Source: Megascapheus bottae (Eukaryota; Chordata; Mammalia; Rodentia; Geomyidae). From it: a DNA stretch of 64,000 bases. A program made the translations under genes and the position numbers. Location of the stretch: the NCBI GenBank assembly GCA_024803745.1, contig JANJXV010000002.1, positions 38,027,001 through 38,091,000 on the forward strand, read 5' to 3'. Below the pieces are notes generated by a model, which searched no databases, had not been told where the DNA came from, and was given only the letters and a program-made list of their open reading frames with translations. Shown here one piece after another: positions 42,713 to 53,671 of the stretch (within the stretch, counting starts at the first letter, position 1; each line of letters opens with the position of its first letter).

Positions 42713-43900
42713 TGACTGTATGTTTCTTCTAACACAAGCATGAGCAACTCCTCTCATGTGATCATGCAATCAGGTTATCCTGGAACAGTCCTGGTCCTGG
42801 GTATGTGGATAACGAGAAATGTGAGAAACACAGATTTTCTGTTTTTGTGCAGAGAAATCATCTCAATTTCAGCCTCATTTCCCTTTCTTGCTTTACTGAG
42901 AAGAGTGACCTTGGAAGAGAGAGAACTGTACTCTGAGCAGACAGAACAGCCTTGGCGACAGCCCAGCTCCACAACAGGAGCACAGAGAGAGAGAGCCCTC
43001 TGATGTCTCCTGAATGATTTAGCTTTATTGCTATTGTCTCTCTCCCCAAATTGCCTTCAGGATGAATGTTCCAGCCAGAAACCATAGAGAAGACACCAGC
43101 TTCCCAAGCACCTCACAAGATGCAGATGCTCTTTTTATGGAACATCCCTCACATTGACCATTAATGGAGGCTGTATTTTGCACCTTGCAAAGAGAAAATT
43201 ACACTGCATTAGAAGTTCTGCACTCTGGCTTAAGCAGTGAATGAGATGAGGGATTCAGGCTGGGTGCTTCCTACTGGGTATAATACTCAATTTATTTTCA
43301 TTTACATTAATTTCTCTACATCACTGGGCTGCACAGACATTAAACTGTTAAATGCAAGCAATTCCCCATTGCTTGACACAAATAGAAGTGTTTAATGAAT
43401 AATAATAAAAGGAAGCCTATGGATGAAACCAATATGCAAAATTGTGAAAATGCAATTTCCCATTGCATAGATGTAGCAAACATCCTCTCTCCTTCCCTCC
43501 CTCCATCCCTTCTTTATTTCTTCCTTCTAAATTTTCTTTGAAAAGACAGAACAGCTACATTTAAGTGGTACAAAATAGAATAGTTCAGTATTGTTAACCC
43601 AAATAGTAAAAAGCATGGTTGTGAAAAATCTTTATGGAGCATTCCATGCAAGTAACCAAAATAGTAATGACAACAACCAATCCAACTCCTTTTGGTTCTA
43701 GTGTTGAAATAATTGGTTGTAGATATGAAAAAAGGATTTTAATTTATGCATTTCAACTACATTGATCTAGTATCCTGTTTCTTGGCCTGCTAGTACTTTA
43801 GTCAATTCAGGAAACAAAGGTGGCTTCTTTTCATTAGCACTCTTCTCCAATGCAACTATTTCCTTGTGTTATCTGTAGACTATCAAATGGGTCTTCCTCA
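42713..43900. other. Unique sequence, no gene seen
   Basis: Short overlapping ORFs only. 43180-43470 is AT-rich with a texture I would test for conservation (TTAATGAATAATAATAAAAG, AATATGCAAAATTGTG). Confidence 0.45.
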
Positions 43901-43943
43901 GTGCCAGGCAAGCACTCTACCACTAGGCCAAACTCTCAGCCCC
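43901..43943 (-). mobile_element. IDL monomer fragment (5' end only)
   Basis: GCCAGGCAAGCACTCTACC and ACTAGGCCAAACTCTCAGCC: the first 43 bp of an ID-like left monomer in antisense, butted against a SINE piece of opposite orientation. Confidence 0.85.
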
Positions 43944-44056
43944 CTAAGAGACTCTTATGTCAATTAACCATCCAAAATATGGAAATAGAGATGTGATTCA
44001 AATGGTAGAGTATTTGCCTTAGTTGAAAAAAAACAAATGAGAGCTCAAGTCCCATT
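43944..44056 (+). mobile_element. B1L-Geo SINE fragment, sense
   Basis: TAAGAGACTCTTATGTCAATTAACC onward with a diverged Geo module. The 5' B1-like part is missing, lost exactly at the join with the IDL fragment. Confidence 0.7.
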
Positions 44057-44096
44057 ACATACACACATACATATACACACACATATACACACACTG
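44057..44096. repeat. (CA/TACA)n repeat at a SINE 3' end
   Basis: Mixed CATACA and CACACA units. Confidence 0.9.
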
Positions 44097-44535
44097 AATT
44101 ACATTTCCTATAGCTTTTTTGTATACCTAACCCTCCTGTCTGTTCCAGTAACCATTGTGTATTGCTATGCCTACTCATTTAGTCTCCTTTGGAATCCCCA
44201 GATTCCCACATCAGAATTTCACTGTCCCAATTTCAGAAGGCAAATTCAAAAAACAGTCTCCTTCAGTTCCCGAAGCTCTCTACTTAACAGACAATATTAT
44301 AAAACACTCAGTTTGTGAGGACCACATCATTAGGAATTGTAAATGATATTAAGATGCAACAGGGACAGGACTTGACCCTTAAGGGACTTAGAATCGACCA
44401 GCCAGTCCTACTAGAAGGAAGTGATTTCTAGCTAACCTGTATGAAATTAACCACATTGCTCTAAAAGGGATTCTTTATTTAACAAAAAGACTGGCTGCAT
44501 ATCTCTTGGATTTGTTTTTGCTATTGTTGTTATTT
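44097..44535. other. Unique sequence
   Basis: No gene recognised. Confidence 0.4.
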
Positions 44536-44767
44536 TAGTGCCAGTCCTAAGGCTTGAACTTATGACTCGAGTGCTGTCTCTGAGCCTTGTGGCTAAGAGC
44601 TGGCACTCTACCACCAGAGCCACAGCTCCACTTCTAGCTTTTTTGGTGATTACCTGGAGATAAGATTCTCACAGATGTCGCTGTCTGGGCTGGCTTTGAA
44701 TTGTGATGCACAGATCTCAGCCCCGAGAGTAGTTAGGATTACAGGTATGAGCCACTGTCACTTGGCT
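44536..44767 (-). mobile_element. B1L-Geo SINE
   Basis: Antisense: GCCAGTCCTAAGGCTTGAAC ... GGATTACAGGTATGAGCCAC. Confidence 0.87.
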
Positions 44768-44780
44768 AATGTATACAACT

Positions 44781-44999
44781 ATTTTTTATTAATTTTATTT
44801 TATTTTGCCAGTCCTGGGGGTTTGAACTCGGGGCCTGAGCACTGACTTTGGACACTTTTTTGCTCAAGGTTAGCACACTTCCAGCTGAGCCACAGCACCA
44901 CTACTGGATTTTTCTGTGTATGTGATACCAAGGAATTGAACACAAGGCTTCATGCATGCTAGGCGAGCACTCTGCCACTAGGCTATGCTCCTGGCCCAT
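44781..44999 (-). mobile_element. IDL-Geo SINE, variant subfamily
   Basis: Antisense copy carrying GGACACTTTTTTGCTCAAGG in place of the usual GGGCTTTCTCAAGG. The target-site duplication AATGTATACAACT is at 44768..44780 and 45000..45012. Confidence 0.94.
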
Positions 45000-45110
45000 A
45001 ATGTATACAACTTTTAGGAAAATATATTTGTAATCAAAATAGGTTTCTAGCTCCTTTTGTCTACTTTCCAACAATAGGAATTTTTATGACACATTTTTAA
45101 GTTGTTTTCA

Positions 45111-45308
45111 GATTTTATTTATTTTTTTTTATCAGTCATGGGGCTTGAACTCAGAGCCTGGGCACTGTCCATAAGCCTGGACACTTTTTTGCTCAAGGCT
45201 AGCACTCTATCACTTGGGCCACGTTGCTGCTTCTGGATTTTTCTATTTATGCGGAAACAAACCCAGGGCTTCATGCATGCCAGGCAAGAACTCAACTACT
45301 AAGCCACA
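45111..45308 (-). mobile_element. IDL-Geo SINE, same variant subfamily
   Basis: Shares GGACACTTTTTTGCTCAAGG with its neighbour. CAGATTT on both sides is a short target-site duplication. Confidence 0.9.
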
Positions 45309-45884
45309 GATTTCAAAACCCGGTTTTGAGAACAGACTATCTATTGTGAATTCTTGTTAAATGGCATAAAAATGATTATCCATTTTTTTCTCTTCTCATA
45401 GCCTCTCTTTTTAACAGGCTTTAAAAAGTGTTTGTTAAAATGTATGCTTGTTTTATAGACTATCAATTTAATGTGACCATTTTCAAATCAGCTATAAAAA
45501 TTCCAAAACTATTACCCTAATCAATGATATCAAGAAACAAAAATGAGATCTAATTACACTTTACTCTAGCCATATATCTCCTTAATAACATCATAAGTTA
45601 CCAGTACATAATTAAATGCCAGAGGTGTTATCCAAGATACATTTTAAGGTCTAATTAACTGATAATAATTATGGTTCAATGATAAGTCTAGATGATAATT
45701 AGGAAGACATTAGCAGAAAGTCTGCTAATCTAAAAATTATGAAGCTATTTCCCACCTGTTGCAATGTAGATGACGTTCTACCTCCAAAGAAACTGCCTCA
45801 GGTTCTCAGGTTGACTCATAAATAAATGTGGCTAGATATGCAGCATGAATAAAATCAAACTCCTTAATCCTAGACTCTTATTTT
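45309..45884. other. Unique AT-rich sequence
   Basis: No gene or repeat recognised. Confidence 0.4.
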
Positions 45885-46012
45885 TTAAGTATGGTAAAAT
45901 GTATATATCATATACATAGCATGTAAAAATCAACATCTGTGCATTTTGAAGTATACGACTTTATAGATGAAAGTACATTCACATTCATATGCAATCCATC
46001 TACATAACTGTT
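45885..46012 (-). mobile_element. Ancient LINE-1 (L1M type) fragment
   Basis: TATGGTAAAATGTATATATC, GTGCATTTTGAAGTATACG, AAAGTACATTCACATTCATATGCAA: familiar antisense L1M 3' blocks. Confidence 0.55.
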
Positions 46013-46017
46013 TGTTC

Positions 46018-46282
46018 CTTTTTGGTTTTGTTGTGGTGGTGATTGTTCCAGTAGTGAGGCTTTAATTCAAGGCCTAGGTGCTGTCTCTTAGCCTTTCTAT
46101 ATCAAGCCTCGTACTCTGTTATTTGAGCCATAGCTCCACTTTGGCTTTTTGATGATTAATCAGAGATAAGAAAGAATCTCAGAGACTTTTTTGCCTGTGC
46201 TGGGTTTGAATTGAAATCCTCAGCTCTCAGCCTTCTTAGTAACTCTGATCATAGGTATGTGTGAGCCACTGGCACCTGGCAA
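46018..46282 (-). mobile_element. B1L-Geo SINE, diverged
   Basis: Antisense Geo and B1-like modules with small insertions (AAGAAAGAATCTC; GTATGTGTGAGCC). Confidence 0.78.
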
Positions 46283-46689
46283 ATGGGTATAATTTAGTTT
46301 AGCACTTTGACTTCTGAAGAATTAGACACCAAGCTACTGAGATTATTTCCTATCTGACTATAACACAGCCAAGGATTCCCTCCTACCTGTTGGATTCCCT
46401 TCTAAGGTAGGAGGGAATACCAGAGTTTTATCTTAACATAGAGTGAGACCTTGATAATGCAGCTTTGTGGTACCCCAGCCTAGCTGGTCATCAGAATCAC
46501 CTGAGAGGAATTATGAGTACAGATTCTCACATAGCCTCCCAAAAGATCCCAATTCAGTAAACCAGAAGTGCATAGTTCTTTAACTACACTTAGACTTGTA
46601 ACTCCAGTTATGACTCCCTTTGCCTGTTGTTTCCTCCTCACTGAAGACTACATCCACAAGGCAAAAAGTCATTTTCTGACCAACTGCAC
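46283..46689. other. Unique sequence with a perfect hairpin
   Basis: No gene; the inverted repeat at 46375..46418 is listed separately. Confidence 0.4.
46375..46418. repeat. Perfect inverted repeat, 14-bp arms, 16-nt loop
   Basis: ATTCCCTCCTACCT (46375..46388) pairs exactly with AGGTAGGAGGGAAT (46405..46418). Confidence 0.97.
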
Positions 46690-47278
46690 TTGTCAGTATC
46701 TACCCAAAAGAACTGAAAGCAGGAATGGAACAAATGTTAGCACACCCATGGGCATCACAGCATGATTCACACTAGCCAAAAGAATGGAAGCAACCAAGTG
46801 TCCTTCAACAGATGAATGGAAGAACACCAGGGGATAAGATAGACAGGGAAACTTAACCTAATTCTACAAAGGACTTATGACACATGTCTTAAGGGACAAG
46901 ATTAGAAGACAAGAAGATGATGGGAATGGATGGAAAGGATGAAAAGAAGAAACATTTGCAAAATAGATGAACTTCTAACTACAAAACTCTAGACACAAAG
47001 AACCAAAGGCAATTATCCCACTTACTTGAGGTACATAGGATAAGCATACTGACAAGCAACATAGAATGAGGGGGAGAGGGGGGAATGGGCAATGCTTGTC
47101 AGTGGGCACTTAACATCACTATTAGAAGACAGTACTTGGCTGGGTGGAGATGTTTACAACAATGAGAAACGGCTTAATACTAGTTCAGTTAAAATGGGTA
47201 AAATGACCATCTTTAGGTTATCTATCTTTTAGTACAAATGAATAAAAATAATAAATTAAGACAAAGAAAAAAAAAGCA
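46690..47278 (+). mobile_element. Old LINE-1 ORF2 end with 3' UTR
   Basis: GTCAGTATCTACCCAAAAG, GCACACCCATGGGCATCAC, CACACTAGCCAAAAGAATGG and CCTTCAACAGATGAATGG are end-of-ORF2 blocks; a 3' UTR with GAGGGGGAGAGGGGGGAATG and an A-rich end (47260-47277) follow. Confidence 0.72.
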
Positions 47279-47667
47279 AGGAGGGATGGAGAAAATCTTT
47301 TAAACCTCCCGCTCAACCTGGTTCTCTTCTAAGTGCTGAGAAAATTCTTCAGCCCCCCTTCTGCAAAGAGGGGGCTTCATGCAAACTTTCTACTGGGGAA
47401 AATAACTGCTCACTTCCCACAGAAGACTTCCGTGGAAATCAAAATGAGAGCAGTGAATTCAGTCTAGAAGGAGGGGAGAATGGGAGGCTAAAGGCTGCTT
47501 AGACTCTGCTATGTCTCCCCTAAAAGTTCTCATTTCTTTCAAGACTGCCACTTCCCCACCCTCACTGCCCTGATCCTTCCTTTGGTCTTTGGTGTCCTGA
47601 AGTCTTAGCCTGAATTTAGCAGCACCAATTGACTGACATAACTGAGAGCCTAGAAACTTTCTGTCCA

Positions 47668-47874
47668 CCTGGGTTCTGGTAGCTCATGCCTGTAATCCTA
47701 GCTACTCAGGAGGCTAGCATGGGCAGGAAAGTCTATGAGACTCTTAGCCACCAAAAAGCCATAAATGAAGTTTTTGCTCAAGTGGTAGAGCACTAGCCTT
47801 GAGCACAGAAGCTCAGGGACATTGCCAAGGCCCTGAGTTCAAGCCCTAGAATTGGCACACACACAAAAAAATGA
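47668..47874 (+). mobile_element. B1L-Geo SINE with internal deletion
   Basis: TAGCTCATGCCTGTAATCC, then about 30 bp are missing after CAGGAGGCTAG. The tail is CACACACA then A(7). Confidence 0.86.
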
Positions 47875-47877
47875 TAA

Positions 47878-48092
47878 AGCTGGGTGTCTGTAATCCTAGC
47901 TGCTCAGGAGGCTGAGATCTGAGGACTGAGGTTCAAAGCCACCTTGGCCTCTTAAGACCGTGAGACTCCAACCAACTACTAGAAAATGGGAAGAGGAGCT
48001 GAGGCTCAAAGGAGTAGGGCGGTAGCCTTGACTTGAAGAGCTCAGGGACAGCACCTAGATCCAGAATCCAAGCCCCACAATGGACAGCAGCT
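47878..48092 (+). mobile_element. B1L-Geo SINE, tandem neighbour
   Basis: Starts AGCTGGGTGTCTGTAATCC three bases after the previous SINE's tail; Geo module GGAGCTGAGGCTCAAAGG. Confidence 0.86.
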
Positions 48093-48285
48093 ACCCCCAA
48101 CAGGGCACACAGAAATTGTATGAGTGCCTTGCCAGGAGTTGGGCACAATGCCATGGCCACAGATGGGCTAGAGAAGAGGCAGTCAATGTTCATTTCTGTG
48201 GACAAACAGGAATGTGAGCATGGGTGTTGACAATAGGACTCCGAGGGAAGAATTTACCCTTCAACACTCAAATTAAGACAGACAC

Positions 48286-49262
48286 TGTCGGAATTCTAGC
48301 TGAGGGACAAATTCACTCTGACCCAGGAGGAGCTGTCAAATCTTGAAGAAAAATCACTTCTCTGGAACAGGATGGGTGGTGGTGAGGCCAAGGAGCTCTC
48401 AGGTGGGTTTCCCTCAGATTTCTGCAGAATCCCTCCTGGAGCTAAAACAAGCTTGCTGGCAGTGCCAGCCAGTGCCTGATTAAGCAGGCCGTTAGAATGC
48501 AAAGGCTCACTATGTAGCCCCTCTAGATACAAAGTCCATAACATTTGGGTGACAGTCCCAACTCACTATTTGTTATGAAAGTTTATACAGCCACAAATTT
48601 AAAAAATGGAAAATGCACATTAGGAAGGGTTTGTAACCTACTCAGCTCATGCCTGACAATAACCCAGGACCAGAATGGAGTTGTCAGCTTTGTTATCTCA
48701 ACTTCTCAGCTCTAAGCCATAGCTAACTCTTCGTCTGAAAGTTCCACACATGAGCTTCTTACACGTTCAATAGTTTGTCCCTCTGGCTTGTAATACCCCA
48801 GACATTTGGGGTGGGCCCCAACCCCCCCCACACCCAGCACTAAATGAACTGAGCTAGGAGTCAGTTTAACAGCAGCACAGCAGCTACTCTCCACCTTCAG
48901 GCTGAGAGAGAACAGCCCTGACCTTCAGTGGGGCTGGGGCTGAGCTTTTAAAGGAGGTAAACACCACATGCAGGTGGTAGTGATCTTATGATGATCACAG
49001 TCAACCACGAGGATGAACCCTCATGCAGGTGGTTGTAACCACTCACAGGTGGTCGAGCAGGTTAAGTATTTTTACAAAAACAATTTGGCAGCTAAGCCCA
49101 CCAGGTTATTACATAGCCCAGCCCATGAGGTAAGCAAGGCATTGTTGCATGGACACTGGTAGAAGCCTCTGAATTGGCCACTACTTTGTAAAAGTCCCTC
49201 TGCTACAGATCACACTGGGTCATTTTTAAATAAACTCTTTAAAAAATTCTCCTTTGGCCACA
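48286..49262 (+). repeat. Possible unidentified LTR-like element
   Basis: A GC-richer block that starts TGTCGGAATTC, includes a TATA-like CTTTTAAAGG near 48946 and ends near AATAAA (49228), CTCTTTAAAAAATTCTCC and CCACA. These are features of a solo LTR read on the plus strand. I cannot name a family and see no clear target-site duplication. Confidence 0.3.
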
Positions 49263-49422
49263 GATTAGGTCTTTTCAGATTTTATTTTTCCTCTCTAGAA
49301 ATGAATCATTTATCATGAAATTATGTAACCAACATATAAGTAAATTCACATTATCCATACCACAGAAATGCTTAGTGTATAATATACTAACATTTTCAAA
49401 ATACATTTCCCTGACAGCTTTC

Positions 49423-49775
49423 CTTTTTTAATTGTAATAAATAGAAGGGTTACATTATATTCACCAGATAGAAGGTGCATTACTTCACATACATTGATAC
49501 ACTTTCTCATGTCTTGGTCCCCATTTCCCCCTCCCCACCCCAGCCTCTCATCTTGTTTTCCTCCCTTCTCTATCCTACTTCAAATAACCAAATATGCATA
49601 TATACAATAGATCAGATAACCAAGTGAAATATTGTAACAATATGAGATAACCAAGGGACAGCAAAAGAGATGAGAGATAACACAGTACATTAAGGACAAC
49701 AATCACTCGTTATATGGCTTTTGTTTCTGTATCCTGGAGGTCCTTTCATTTAGCATCATTCTAAATGGCCTTATG
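49423..49775 (-). mobile_element. Young LINE-1 3' end
   Basis: 5'-truncated antisense L1 3' UTR. The 15-bp target-site duplication TCCCTGACAGCTTTC is at 49408..49422 and 49776..49790. Confidence 0.95.
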
Positions 49776-49790
49776 TCCCTGACAGCTTTC

Positions 49791-50193
49791 TAAGAAGATC
49801 TTTTTATCAGTGATGGGTCAGTTATGGCACCAAGGACAAATTTAGCAAACACCTAATTTTCCAGTTGGAACACAGCCTCACCTTCTTGTGTTTGCCAAGT
49901 CTGCTTTTATTCTCCCCTAATTGGCTGGAAAGCCTATAATACAGTCTGCATGGCCAAGAAAGCTAAAATATTTACAAACCTGGCCCTTTGCAAATGCTGG
50001 TCAACTCTACTGTCTCATGCCTAACTTTTTCGTGTTGAAAAGAATTGCTTCTTGTAGAAAAGACCCCAAAGTAAGTTCACATAGGAAGTGAGACACTAAG
50101 GTAATTCTCATCTCTTTACATATATATATATATTTCTACATACATGAAGCATTTGTTTATAATGTAAGGGGAACTTTTCTTTAAAGAAAAAGT
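49791..50193. other. Unique sequence
   Basis: Short (TA)n at 50120-50132; otherwise nothing recognised. Confidence 0.4.
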
Positions 50194-50454
50194 GGGCTGG
50201 GCGCAATGGCTCATGCTTAAAATCCTAGCTACTCAGGAGGCTGAAATCTGAGTATCAAGGTTCAAAGCTAGCCCAGGCACTAAAGACCTTGAGACTCTTA
50301 TCTCCAATTAATCACTAGAAAAAGGGAAGTGGGGCTGTGGCTCAAGGGGTAGGCCTTGAGCTGAAGAACTCAGGGACAGTGCTCAGGCCGAGTTCAAGCC
50401 CCATGACCGACAATAAAATACAATAAAGAAAAAGAAAAGAAAAAAGAAAAAGTT
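50194..50454 (+). mobile_element. B1L-Geo SINE, sense
   Basis: GGGCTGGGCGCAATGGCTC start, Geo module with GGGGCTGTGGCTCAAGGGG, long A/G tail. AAAGAAAAAGT before and after is the likely target-site duplication. Confidence 0.92.
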
Positions 50455-50514
50455 AATGGATTAATGCCTTTGAAAAGAGAGTTGGTAGAACTGACAGCAC
50501 ATGTACAAATTATG

Positions 50515-50910
50515 CTCGGGTAAGTCTGTCAGTACTGCTGTAACAATGCACCTGAAATTAAGCAAGGAATAAGGAACAAAAATGTGTTTCTCACTGTTCT
50601 GGAGGCTTTAAGGTCCAAGAGTTAGAGGCTGGAGTCCTTGTGGTCTGGTAAGGGTCTGATCTGTTTTCAAAATGACGCCTTGTTGCTATGTCCTCTGCAG
50701 GGAAGGAACTCTGTGTCCTAATAAAGCAGAGAGTGGAAGGCAAGGGCATCAAATGCTCCTCCAAGCCTCTTTAACAAGGCTCCAACCCCTTCTTAAAGGA
50801 GGAGCTCTTGTTTTCCAAGAAATCTCACCTCTTCATATCCCCATTACCCAGTAAGTTTCTTTCAGGATCTGGGTTTTATCAAGAATACATTCAGACCATA
50901 TCAAGGCTAA
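50515..50910 (-). mobile_element. ERVL-MaLR LTR, antisense
   Basis: GTCAGTACTGCTGTAACAAT, GTTTCTCACTGTTCTGGAGGC, AAGGTCCAAGAGTTAGAGGC, CTAGTCTGGT-like and ATTCAGACCATATC blocks in MaLR order. LTR only; no retroviral coding sequence. Confidence 0.65.
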
Positions 50911-52347
50911 AACCAGGCCTCATTTCCCCTTCCTTTCCTGGCTAAAGGTAAAGTTCTTACAGATTATGTATTAGCCCGGGTCACCTGAAATCATAAGAAA
51001 ACTTTATTAATAGGAAAGAGTGTGCAAGAAAAATGAAGACAGAGCCAGAGAAGGCTGATAAGAGTCAGATGTAAAGAAGGAGAAATTGAAAGTTTTTTTC
51101 AGCATGTAACTTGGTTCTGAGGGAACTTAGGCAGGGTGGATGGGGAAGACTGGAGCCTCAGTCACCAATCAGAGAAGTCCTGTGTCTCCCAGGAAAAAAT
51201 CTGCTTTATTTCTTTACTACACTCACTAAGGAGCAGCAGCTTTGGGGTGGCTGGCCAGGAGAGAGCAGGGGTGGTTTCCAAAGCCAGTTGCTGGACCTTT
51301 AGTAGTTCTGTTAACAGCACTCAGAGATCTGAGAGATACATATTCATGGCCACTTCAAAGAAAAACTATAATTATAAGGAACACACATATGATAAATCAA
51401 TTTAAACCAACTTAGCATATAAATATCTGAGGATACACTAGCTTTTTCACAGCAAAATGTACCCTAGAGCTCACTATTGAAGACTTTCATTATTTCACAG
51501 ATAAGGAGATGGCTACCCCATAGAAAATGGCCCAAAGTCCTATTTCTTAATAAATTTTATCTTCCAAATGTCATTGATTTTAGAACTTGAAATGAAACTG
51601 AAAATGGCAAAGTCCCCAGGTACAGAGCCCCAAACACTAAAATTGCTCTTTAGACCTGAGCCCAAATGATCATTGAAAAGATTTAAGAAATCAAATGAAA
51701 ACCCCATCCTTTATACCTTAGTTACATATAAAATACCTGATCAAATCTGGATGTCAGAGCTATCCATTCTAAATCTTGCAATTTACCGGATAAAGTTACT
51801 GAAGCTAAGGAAATAATTGAGTAACATTTACAAGGAAGCATTGTGAAGCAGGGTGATGATTCCAGGAGTGTTGTGAGAAGTTTAGTTCTTGCAGAAGCCA
51901 CAGCTGGATTAGAAGCAGAGAGACCAGTGAAGGAGTTGTCTTACCTCCACAATGAGAGGACAGAAATGAGGGGAGAGATCTAAAGACACAACAGCTGATC
52001 AAACAAGAATTAACAGAAGCTACCAGGTGCAAGGGAAGACAAAGGTATTTCCATTCTGAAGAAATCAGAGTAAGAGGAGGACTTAAATCAAAGGAAGGTC
52101 AGGATAGAAACTAAGAGAATACCAGTAGCCCATGCAGAGCTCTAAAGGACTGGGGTTTGAGGACAAGACAGCAGAAACCTAGTGTGGTTCCACTTAAATG
52201 AATGAGCACAGTGACATATGCCTCTGATTGCAGCTACACATGTGGTTATGGATTCAGGATCACAATCAGAGGTTGAAATGGGGTAAAAACAAGAAACTCT
52301 AACTTTAAAAAAAATGAAGCAAAAATCAAGGGTTGGCAGAAGCAAAA
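50911..52347. other. Unique sequence, no gene seen
   Basis: ORFs up to 90 codons in conflicting frames near 51.1-51.4 kb; none recognised. A weak B1-like scrap near 52208. Confidence 0.45.
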
Positions 52348-52632
52348 ACAAGTGTGGTGGCTCACACCTGTAATCCTAACTACTCAGGAGGCTGAGATCT
52401 GAGGATCTTGGTTCAAAGCCAGCCAAATCATGTGACTCTTTTTTTTAAAAATTATAATTAATAGAGGGGTTACAGTTATATCTGTGAAACTCTTATCTCT
52501 AATTAACCACTAGAAAACCAGAAGTGGTTCTGTGGCTCCAGGGGTAGGGCTGTAGCCTCGAGCTGAAGAGCTCAGGGACAGTGCCCAGGCCCAGAGTTCA
52601 AACCCCATAACCTACCACCCCCCGAAATAAAA
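52348..52632 (+). mobile_element. B1L-Geo SINE, split by a LINE-1 tip
   Basis: TGTGGTGGCTCACACCTGTAATCC start. Interrupted after TGTGACTCTT, resumes TGTGAAACTCTTATC; the Geo module is complete. Confidence 0.9.
52441..52482 (-). mobile_element. LINE-1 3' tip of about 40 bp
   Basis: T(6), AAAAATTATAATTAATAGAGG and GGTTACAGTTATA are the extreme L1 3' end in antisense. The duplicated TGTGA(AA)CTCTT borders it, so an extremely truncated insertion. Confidence 0.82.
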
Positions 52633-52738
52633 GGGCTGGGGATGTGGGGATGTGACTCAAGTGGTAGAATGTCTATCTAGCCAGTGTGAGGCTCTGAGTT
52701 CAAACCTCAGTACCACAGGGGTGGGGGGAGGAGAGGGG
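52633..52738 (+). mobile_element. Old monomeric tRNA-derived (ID-like) SINE
   Basis: GGCTGGGGATGTGGGG, ATGTGACTCAAGTGGTAG, GAGTTCAAACCTCAGTACC. A and B boxes are visible; no Geo module. Confidence 0.6.
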
Positions 52739-53429
52739 AAAACAGAAACACTAGAAAACTCATTGTATAAAACTGTAGCACGGGCTGACATGCTGTTGTA
52801 CTCTGTTCAAGTGGCGTATCCAGAAAGTGGAGTGTAACTCAAGTCTGTACCTATTACTAGCTTCAGACAGAACCAGAGTGATTAGAGTCAAGAAGGAAAG
52901 GCAGAAAAAGGACCAGAAAAGCCTTGCACTGAGGAAGGCAAAGGAGAGGAACATTTTGGAGACAATCATCCGCCAACATCACTAAGTGCCACCAGGAGAC
53001 TGAGTGTGATGAATAATTTAGAGAGATCACTGAGGACGGCCCTAAAAGCAAGCCGACACAGCAAAAGCCATACTGCAGAGTTGGAAGTGAGCAGATTATG
53101 AGCATTGGAGTCCCACAGTGAAATGAGAGGACCGTGAAACCGTGGACTAGCCACCTGAGGGGTGAAGAATGTAACTGTCCAACAGTGATCCTTTCTGGAT
53201 GAATTCTTGCTAAGGCTAGGCACTTGGATATCCCAGGTATTCCCATATTTCTATAGTCATTCTCATTCCTGACACTGGGGTTAGCCTAATCTGGTCCCCA
53301 GATTACTGCATCCTGTAGAATTCAACTGCATTAAGGATTAAATAGACTATGTGAGCAAGCCTCAGCACAATTATTTGTAGGAACTTGCTATGAAGGATGG
53401 TACTGGAAGCCGCACTATGCAGAATGTAC
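52739..53429. other. Unique sequence
   Basis: Long overlapping minus-strand ORFs (52863..53246 and 52966..53223) without recognisable domains. ATTAAGGATTAAATAGAC near 53331 recalls a MIR 3' end. Confidence 0.4.
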
Positions 53430-53472
53430 TCCCCTCTCCCTTCTTTTCTCCCTCTCTCTCCCTTTCCTTGCC

Positions 53473-53552
<80 letters not shown>

Positions 53553-53612
53553 CCCCTCCTTCTCCCTCTGTACTTCCCTCTCTCCCTCCTTCCTTCTATC
53601 CCTCTCTTTCAC
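53430..53612. repeat. (CT)n-rich polypyrimidine tract
   Basis: Core (CT)n at about 53478..53551 within 180 bp of almost pure pyrimidine. ORFs across it are artefacts. Confidence 0.96.
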
Positions 53613-53671
53613 TGCTTCTATTTACAAAGGCAGAATTTTTTTTCTGACTTCATTTATTGAGCTAATGCCTT

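Noticed and set aside
52863..53246. 127-codon ORF on the minus strand with hydrophobic stretches
   Set aside because: A second ORF overlaps it in another frame with similar composition, and no transcript signals frame it.
53390..53660. Ser/Leu/Pro-rich ORFs and the Arg/Glu ORF opposite
   Set aside because: Translations of the (CT)n repeat.
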